Assembly: GCA_029204225.1 (NCBI GenBank)
Contig: CM055092.1
Coordinates: forward strand, 68,311,411-68,375,410
DNA: 64,000 nucleotides
Direction: 5' to 3'
DNA from: Diphasiastrum complanatum
Lineage: Eukaryota; Streptophyta; Lycopodiopsida; Lycopodiales; Lycopodiaceae
Shown here: in pieces, positions 57,346 through 64,000 of the stretch
Numbering within the stretch: the first letter of the stretch is position 1
How the letters are laid out: each line of letters begins with the position of its first letter
The notes under the pieces: model-generated
What the model saw: only the letters and a program-made list of their open reading frames with translations
The model's database searches: none
Told to the model about the DNA's origin: nothing
Program-made: the position numbers and the translations under genes

Positions 57346-58460
57346 GGCCGCCGGGTCAAATCTGGTCCTCGTCTTATGTGCGTGGCGATGGGCCTATATT
57401 TGTAGTTGTGTGTCTTTTTCTACCCATTTTTCAAATTGCTTAAAAAGCAAAGTGTTTAGAGACTAATCACGCCTTCGCCTAGGAGAAAAAGTAAGATGAA
57501 TATGTTTTTAAGAGAGTGAGATTCCTTTTTATATTAGTGTGTAGAAACAAAGCCAAGGGACTCATTATGCAATGGAAGTCAATGAAAGTTGTGGACAAAG
57601 CCTGAAGCTAGGTGAATTCCATGATATGTAAATGCATAGTTGCTATATTTTATGCCCATTTTTTAGACTGCTTAAAAAACAAAATGGGAGACTCACTCTT
57701 TTCAATATTAATTATGTTTTTGAGATGCAAATTCTACTTCATAATGGTCTTGTGAAAAAAGCTCAGTTTCAAAAACGTTGATTATGTTTTTCAAATGAAA
57801 ATAATACTGTATAATGGTAATGTGAAAAAGCGTTAACTATGCATTATGCAATGGAATGAGCCGGGCACATAACATTCTGCATAGTAAAGAGTCATAAGCG
57901 AGGGGAGGAGTACTATTGTTTACCAAGTTAAAATGTCATTGGGCTCATAATACATTTAAAATTTAGGCTTAAGCAAATTCAGCTTTCAAACTTCAGCCAA
58001 TCAGCCTTCAATGGTTCATAGTTCAAACTTCAAACTGAAACGTCATGCCAGCTTGAGGTGGGGGGGGGATTCAAATTTCAGCCTTTCAAATCCCAATGTG
58101 TGGAATCTGAGATTCTGAAAGCTCGGTACCTGTTCTCGAATAGTCTATTCTTGCGGAAGAGAAGGGTACCCTTGGATATACAGCATGAACTCTTCGTTGA
58201 TCTATGGCGTTGTAGATTATCCGTAAAATTAGTTTTTATATTTTTAGAAAGGAAATGGTGATGCCTCATAGAACGTAATTTGTGGGGCAAATTTTTTTTT
58301 ATAGGCACCTTCCGGACACCGGAAAGTGCACGTAAAAAAATTTACGTTTTTTACATGCACCTTCCGCCCGGAAGGTGCGTGTAAAAATAAATTTACGTCA
58401 AAAAAAAAAAATGTAAAAACGAAATTCACGGCGCCCGCTGAAGACTGTGCCCCCTAGGGC
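57346..58460. other. Unassigned spacer DNA
   Basis: No gene I can support. A near-repeat pair (words TGCTTAAAAAGCAAA near 57435 and TGCTTAAAAAACAAA near 57670, and TTGATTATGTTTTT near 57780) suggests local duplications. At 58300-58400 GCACCTTCCGG-type words occur in both orientations around TTTACG runs. Confidence 0.45.
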
Positions 58461-58631
58461 GGATTGTTCAAGGTAAGAAATGGATGATCTTGGTCGTATG
58501 ATCTCGTTATGGGGGGAAGGTCCTGCTCCGACGTCGCACAGTCTTCCGGGGCGGAATGGCCTCGGAGCAGGACTTCCCCCCATGACGAGAGCATACAACC
58601 AAGATCATCCATTTCTTACCTTGAACAATCC
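58461..58631. repeat. Foldback (hairpin) element, 171 bp
   Basis: The left arm (58461-58531, 71 bases) and the right arm (58562-58631, 70 bases) are inverted repeats with only a few mismatches and one extra base, around a 30-base loop. This is the structure of a foldback or MITE-type element. No coding is present. A one-arm copy of the inner sequence is at 27.1 kb. The right end of this hairpin sits about 6 bases from the inner end of the big right arm (58638). Confidence 0.85.
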
Positions 58632-58637
58632 TTCTTC

Positions 58638-59861
58638 GCCTTCCCTTTTACAAAACAGCATTCCCTGTTTGACCAGGTCTTATCAGATGACTGCAGTTTT
58701 GCTTTTTCCTTCCCCTATCCATGAATCGTTTAGAACGATGTGATTTTCTGTGAATATTTTCTCAGGTGATCATTAAGATCCTCTTGTGTTTGCGGAATTA
58801 TTCATAAAGTGTAGATCAGGAATGGGTTTTGAATATCAGGGACAAGAAACTGTGAATTAGCTTTGCCTGAGTCAGTTTCCATTCTTCGGTCTTAGTTTGA
58901 AGAATGGGTTGTTCCTGTAATTGCAGTCAAAACGTATATAGTGCAGTCAAAGCAATCCACTCGGTTTGATAAGCTCACGAGTCACCAGTACTAGTATAGG
59001 TATGAGCGCGTTATTCCAGACAACCCTTGTCCGAAACATTTTTCTGTCTTCGACTATATAAAGTGTTATACGCTGTCTGTTGCTGAAACGTTCTTCGAAG
59101 AGAACCCACATGAACTCAGGATCATTCCTAAGCTATAGGTGTTCGTCGAATTATTTTCAGGGTCTGAATTGGGTCGCTTTTAAACTATTCTTTCAAGTAA
59201 AAAGACACGACTACTATTCCTGAATGCACTTATTCTTATTTGTAGTGAAAAGGCAACCTGATGCATGCTTTGTGAATGAATGTGAAGTTATAAGTTATCA
59301 AAAGTACGAACTACCAATTTCTAAGCTACAAGCTTTTGCTAAAAAAATAGAAGTTCCGTTAAGGCAGCTTTATCTGCAAATTACAGTCCTCAGATTGAAA
59401 TCTAAACACTACCAATAATTGTCACGATGCGTGAAGCTGCTTACATTAGAAGTGTTCGTCCTGAAAGAAAAAATAATGCTATGCTCAATTGCATTCATGG
59501 TTTTCTGTTTCAGGGAATCAACTAATATAATAATTCAATGAGTTTGCATTAACACGGAAGAAGCTTCCCACACTCACATCATTAATATACCCAATGGATG
59601 CCTTGCATCTCTATTTTCCAGATTTACGGGCGTAGACGTTGAGACAATTTTACCTTGAAGGAACGAGTATATATTTTTACATCAGCAAGCGTGGATCGAT
59701 AACCATAACAGCGTTGCATCTTATCTAGCTCTTTCTTTTCTTTGTAATCTTTCATCGGATATCAGGTCTTTGTCCAACACACGCTTTACAAACACATGAA
59801 TCAGTGGTTTGATGCCACTTAAGATCAGAGCTCGATCAGCGGGAGCACTGCCAGCTCGAAT
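58638..59861 (+). promoter_or_regulatory. Upstream region of the right WRKY gene with W-box cores
   Basis: Three W-box cores occur: TTGACC at 58669-58674 and AGTCAA (TTGACT on the other strand) at 58925-58930 and 58945-58950, the latter two spaced 20 bp. A TATATAAAG word is at 59055-59063, about 800 bp before the ATG, so it is a candidate core promoter only if a long leader or unseen leader intron exists. WRKY genes are often under WRKY control through such boxes. The mirrored sites in the left arm lie at 54851-54846, 54595-54590 and 54575-54570. Confidence 0.4.
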
Positions 59862-61468
59862 ATGAACGAAGACGAAACTAGGGGTCAGTGTAGTCTGTTG
59901 TCGCCCGAAGACAAACAGGCGTTGCTGGATGCAGTGACGTTGGGATGTCAACAGGCGCAGCAGCTGGAGGAGAAGTTAAGTAGCTTGCCAGTCGGCTATT
60001 TGAATCGAATACCACTCACCGAGGGGAAAGCTGTTCACACGCACCTGATGAGAGATACAAGCGGAATAATCTCCGCATTCAGCAAAGTCATTTTCCACCT
60101 CGCAAACTCAAAAGCTTTTCAAACATCCGGAGTTGACAACATCCTTCCTTGGTCTAGGGATGTTATAATCGGGGCACTGCAAAGTGTGGACCGACAAGCT
60201 ACGGTAGCTCATACAACAGCCCACAACCCCATCGGAGGTGTGCAGTTGGGTGGAATGTTGCAACCAATTACTTCTCCTTTATCCCTAAGAAACTACTTGA
60301 CGCTCCCTGCGACAACCGAACCAATTTTCACCGCAAACGTTGAAAACCCTAATTCACTCCTACGTGACCTACCGACTCTACTTACACGCGATCAGGGGAA
60401 AATTCCAATATCAAGTCACAGTCAACCGTTACCTCCATCTACTGGAAAAGCACGGTCCATCGCACATCAAGGGTCAGTCCACTGTTTCTTCTACCAAAGT
60501 ACTGAATGCTTATCGAAGCGTTGACGGCAATTCAGGCTATTGATTAGGGAGCAATCCATTTTAAGAACCAGAGGAAACAAAAACAATGCACAGTTGCGAG
60601 GGTCTTCTTTTACTTCCGTAGCAGTTTAATCTTCACCACAGTCATTCTAAATTGGAAATGTGTTTTCGAGTTTTATAGGTTACAAAGAAGACGGTTGCCA
60701 AAAGGACTTAAAAAGATGCAAGCAGCAGGTGTAGATGCGAAGGGGAATCAGGTACTTGTTAGTGATGGGCACAGTTGGCGGAAGTATGGGCAAAAATATA
60801 CCTCTGAGTCCCGCCACCCAAAGTAAAATCCCTATCCATACTCAGACTCAATAAGACTTTTCAGTTAGCTACATCAGTAGATCTCTTCATTGAGCTTGCT
60901 GAATTTCTGCTGCTAGTAGACTTTACTTGTCTGTAATTTTTTTATGATCTCTGTTTTTTTAAAGGAAGAGATTTTGTTCAAGCTCTGTTTGTTTGTCTTG
61001 CAAATTGCACTCCTCAAGGGTTTATGTTTCTCGTTTACCTTAACTGGGAAACCCTTCAGAATACAAGCTAATGTAAAACTAGAAGGGTTTTAACGCTTAT
61101 TGATATTACGTTTGTTGAAACTTTGATGCAGAAGCTATTTTAGCTGTGTGCATAAGGAGTTTGGTTGCCCAGCCAAAAAGTACGTGCAACGTTCAGATCA
61201 AGATCCATCTTTGTTCTCAGTAGAATATGTAGACAGCCATTGCTGCCAAAGAAGTCAATCACTCCCTTCAAAACTGCCCTCATTTGATGGTTCTGACATA
61301 TCTTCACAAAATTTCACCTTTCCCTTGGATTCTACCTCTTTATCTTTAACGATCAACCCCCTTTACAGCTCCCCTTTGGATTCATTGACAACTAACGTTT
61401 TGCTCGAGATGGAAGGGCCTGCAAACCTACATCAAGATTATTATATACCGATCACGTCCGGAGTTTGA
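59862..61468 (+). CDS. WRKY transcription factor, group III type (right copy)
   Basis: Three exons: 59862-60472, 60679-60822, 61132-61468; 363 residues. Introns (206 and 309 bp) start GTCAGT and GTAAAA and end TATAG and TGCAG, both in phase 2. The second lies at the conserved place inside the WRKY domain. Domain: DGHSWRKYGQK at residues 233-243, with the WRKYGQK heptad intact. Zinc ligands are Cys257, Cys264, His288 and Cys290, spacing C-X6-C-X23-H-X1-C. Group III is normally C-X7-C-X23-H-X1-C, so the first loop is one residue short. The HxC end fixes group III. Exon 1 reads to a stop at 60524 if not spliced, and my donor choice at 60473 is the best of two in phase. Expected to bind TTGAC sites. 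No transcript evidence. Confidence 0.85.
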
Positions 61469-62779
61469 CATCTGGAGACTGAATCTACGTTTTAGAGAAT
61501 GGAAATGGTTCTGTTGTTGCAATTAATCGCTCTTCACTGCATAAATATCTTCTGATATCTATGGACAGGCCAAATTGTGAAGTAGTTATGTAATCCTACT
61601 ACTAACAGGATTCTCTCTAAAGATCAATTTTGAAATCTGTGGTTTCATCATTGTTATCTGAATCAGAAGACTTTTCCCTTTGTAATAGAAAATTTGTGAG
61701 CATCTAACTCATGAAGCTCAAGGCAATCCAGAGCCCTAAGTTGAGCTTTGCATACAAAACAGCTTCACAGCTATTATACTCACTAACCAAGTTCAGAAAA
61801 CTTCAACATTATATAAAGAGTTTCATTGGCTATGCTTACAACAGTACAGTGTCATCATCTATGCTTACAACTTAATAGTATTGAAGAGGCAAACTGAAGG
61901 AATCAAAGAGAGACTCACCATTATGTCTTTAAACTTACATTATACAGCACAATGTGTCTCAGGAAAATCTTTCTCTTTACCTTTAAATTAATCCAAGAGG
62001 ACTTCCTCTCAAAATATGTGCTACCCACAAACACCTTTACACAAACACACAAGAAGGGTATCACTCTTATTCAAAATATGTGCAGCCCACAAACACCTTC
62101 AAATAGCTCCAATTTCCAATTTCTACATGTGAAGGCTTTGTAGTTTCAAGATTTGATCCGTGAGGGATTTTAAGTTTCCATTAATGAGAGCTTCTATTTT
62201 CAAGATTCTGTCTATGATGGCTTGGCTCCTGAAGGGCTTAAATTTACAACCAATCATATATGTACTAGACAATGAGAGCCTATTTTAATGCCTTAGGTTA
62301 TGGTGGCCCCCAAATATGCAAGGGCTGATCTATGTAAGATTTGAGATGACACACATTATGACATGAATTACAATAATGATAATATTGTATGTCAAGGATA
62401 ATAAGGGTGCTCACAAATTTGAACAATATCTACACCATTTTAATGTCTCGGGGAGTGGATTTCAATACCTTTCCACTTGGAAATCCGGCCATAAAAGATG
62501 GCAAGGCTGTAACCTAGGGAATCATGTTATAGAAAATGGTGAGGCCATTATCCTACTAGTTGTTATCTTTTATGGCAGGATTCCCTAGTGGAAAGGTCAT
62601 TGGAATATCCATTCACTTATGTAAAGGATGAGTGATGCTACCCAAAATGGCAAGTTTAATTCAATGATCTCTCTATGGTGAACCACCTATGACACATTCA
62701 TTTCTTTCTTTTCCTAAGAGAGTGGGGATCATAGATGAGTTCTCTCTTTCTCCTCCTTTCCTCATGTGTGGGGGCCATC

Positions 62780-62785
<6 letters not shown>

Positions 62786-62870
<85 letters not shown>
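62786..62870. repeat. (CT)n(AC)n compound microsatellite, right arm
   Basis: Mirror partner of 50637-50734. The CT part is 55 bases against 74, and the AC part 30 against 23. Confidence 0.97.
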
Positions 62871-62875
<5 letters not shown>

Positions 62876-63710
62876 ATAGGGACCATGTTTGTCTCCAAGA
62901 GAGGACTACATCTATTTTCATGGCACGTGTTATGATTCACAAAACTTTATGGACATTTTTTATGGGAGACCTTCAACATTTTTTATGACGTCAAACCATA
63001 ATAGCTATTTTCCACAAATTAGTGCACTTCATAAATACAAAAGGTATGCTTTTACTCCATGTACCATGTTCCTTTTTGCTATAAAAGCATGAACTCACTC
63101 CATGTTTGAGAACAACAAAGCATGCTAATTCTCCCAACACTTTGAAAGACACAAGAGGAAGTAATAATGGCACAACATCCAGCACACTAGCCTAAAAAAG
63201 ATGAGTAAAGCAAAAATGGTACATATCTAAGTTGTTGCATGTTACCTTGTAAAGGTTATTTTGTTTCTTTGTTAATCTTTTGTGAATGTGATTATACATA
63301 AACATAAACATAACCTATACATAAATATAAATGGACTACAACCAGTAGCGTAACACAACGAAACGAAACGAGACAAAATCTAGATGAAAACAAAACGAAG
63401 TGAAGCGAAGCGAAGCGAAACTTGAACGAGCTCTGACATTGATTCATGTTGGAAGCATAGAGATCGCGAAACGAAACGAAACAAATCAAAATTAGACGAA
63501 AGAGAATTCACGAAAAGATCAATCAGGCTCTATAACGAGACGAGACGAGATGAAACGAAACAAGACGAAACAAAGCAAAAAGAAACGAAACTTAAGTGAG
63601 CTCTGAAATCGATTTACGCTTATAGCCAAGTGATCGCAAAGCGAGACACGAAGCAAAAGCATTCGTGAGAGCTGTGCCTGACGAAACTAAAACAATCGCA
63701 AACATCTACA

Positions 63711-63722
63711 TGGTATCAGAGC
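63711..63722 (+). other. Primer-binding site in right arm
   Basis: The mirror of 49776-49787: TGGTATCAGAGC following an LTR ending CTACA. The LTR body upstream (about 63250-63710) is rich in TTTCG and CTTCG words. The element continues past the window end. Confidence 0.75.
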
Positions 63723-64000
63723 AGCGACTCTCTAAGACAACACAATTACAAGAGTGGCAGATTAAATATTTGTACCCCTTGGTACTTGGCTGACCTTCTT
63801 GGCCATTCGTGGAGCAAGAAAGATTTTGTGTTGCAAAACAATTTCGTGTCATGTGTTGCAAAATTGTTCGCGAACAATTTCGTTTCTTGTGTTTTTTTTG
63901 TCAAAATCAGAGTGGAGAGCTAGCAAGGCTTTGGCACTAGAAACATTTTGTTTGTTCACCTTTTTCGCCTGTGGAAAATTACTTGTATTTATGCAGATAG

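Larger units (their letters stand above)
58638..64000 (+). repeat. Right arm of large inverted repeat (cut by the window end)
   Basis: It pairs base for base with 49498-54882 apart from three SSR length differences and at least one substitution in the LTR part (C in the left at about 49863, T in the complement of the right). The arm continues beyond the window, so the true arm length is at least 5.36 kb. Inner ends are at 54882 and 58638. A few bases of weak match extend to about 54893 and 58627. Confidence 0.97.

Overview
This window looks like nuclear DNA from a seed plant with a large, repeat-rich genome. The reasons are plant-type Ty1/copia and Ty3/gypsy LTR retrotransposons in every state of decay, nested and rearranged insertions, long (CT)n/(CA)n microsatellites, primer-binding sites matching initiator tRNA-Met, and one spliced WRKY transcription-factor gene. 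I cannot name the species. A gymnosperm or another large-genome plant would fit, but that is a guess.

Layout. 1-6.9 kb: decayed LTRs, a minus-strand gypsy RNase H/integrase remnant and a broken gypsy gag. 7.2-10.6 kb: a degenerate minus-strand copia element (C1). 10.7-18.8 kb: the most complete gypsy element (G1, plus strand) with gag, protease, RT, RNase H and integrase, all broken by stops, followed by an extra reading frame and an LTR fragment. 19-24 kb: mostly unassignable DNA with a long (CT)n tract, a degenerate ~70-bp tandem repeat and two short tandem duplications. 24.3-31.4 kb: a gypsy gag on the minus strand, a 23-copy minisatellite and a broken gypsy element (G2). 33-49.4 kb: a copia graveyard. 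C2 (plus) is joined to C3 (minus). C4 (minus, with both LTRs but a truncated pol) sits inside C5 (minus). C6 (plus) carries an in-place inversion of the middle of its integrase.

49.5-64 kb holds the most interesting structure: a large inverted duplication. The left arm (49498-54882) and right arm (58638 to the window end) are reverse complements. As far as I can compare them they differ in length only at three simple-sequence tracts. Each arm carries one apparently intact three-exon WRKY gene of group III type (363 codons plus stop in my model), so the two copies are divergent with identical upstream regions. The 3.75-kb spacer has SSR tracts, a broken transposase-like gene, a cluster of GCCACGCGTGGC palindromes and a 171-bp near-perfect hairpin lying next to the right arm's inner end.

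Apart from the WRKY pair I see no host gene I can support. All retrotransposon coding regions are interrupted, so none of these elements looks autonomous.
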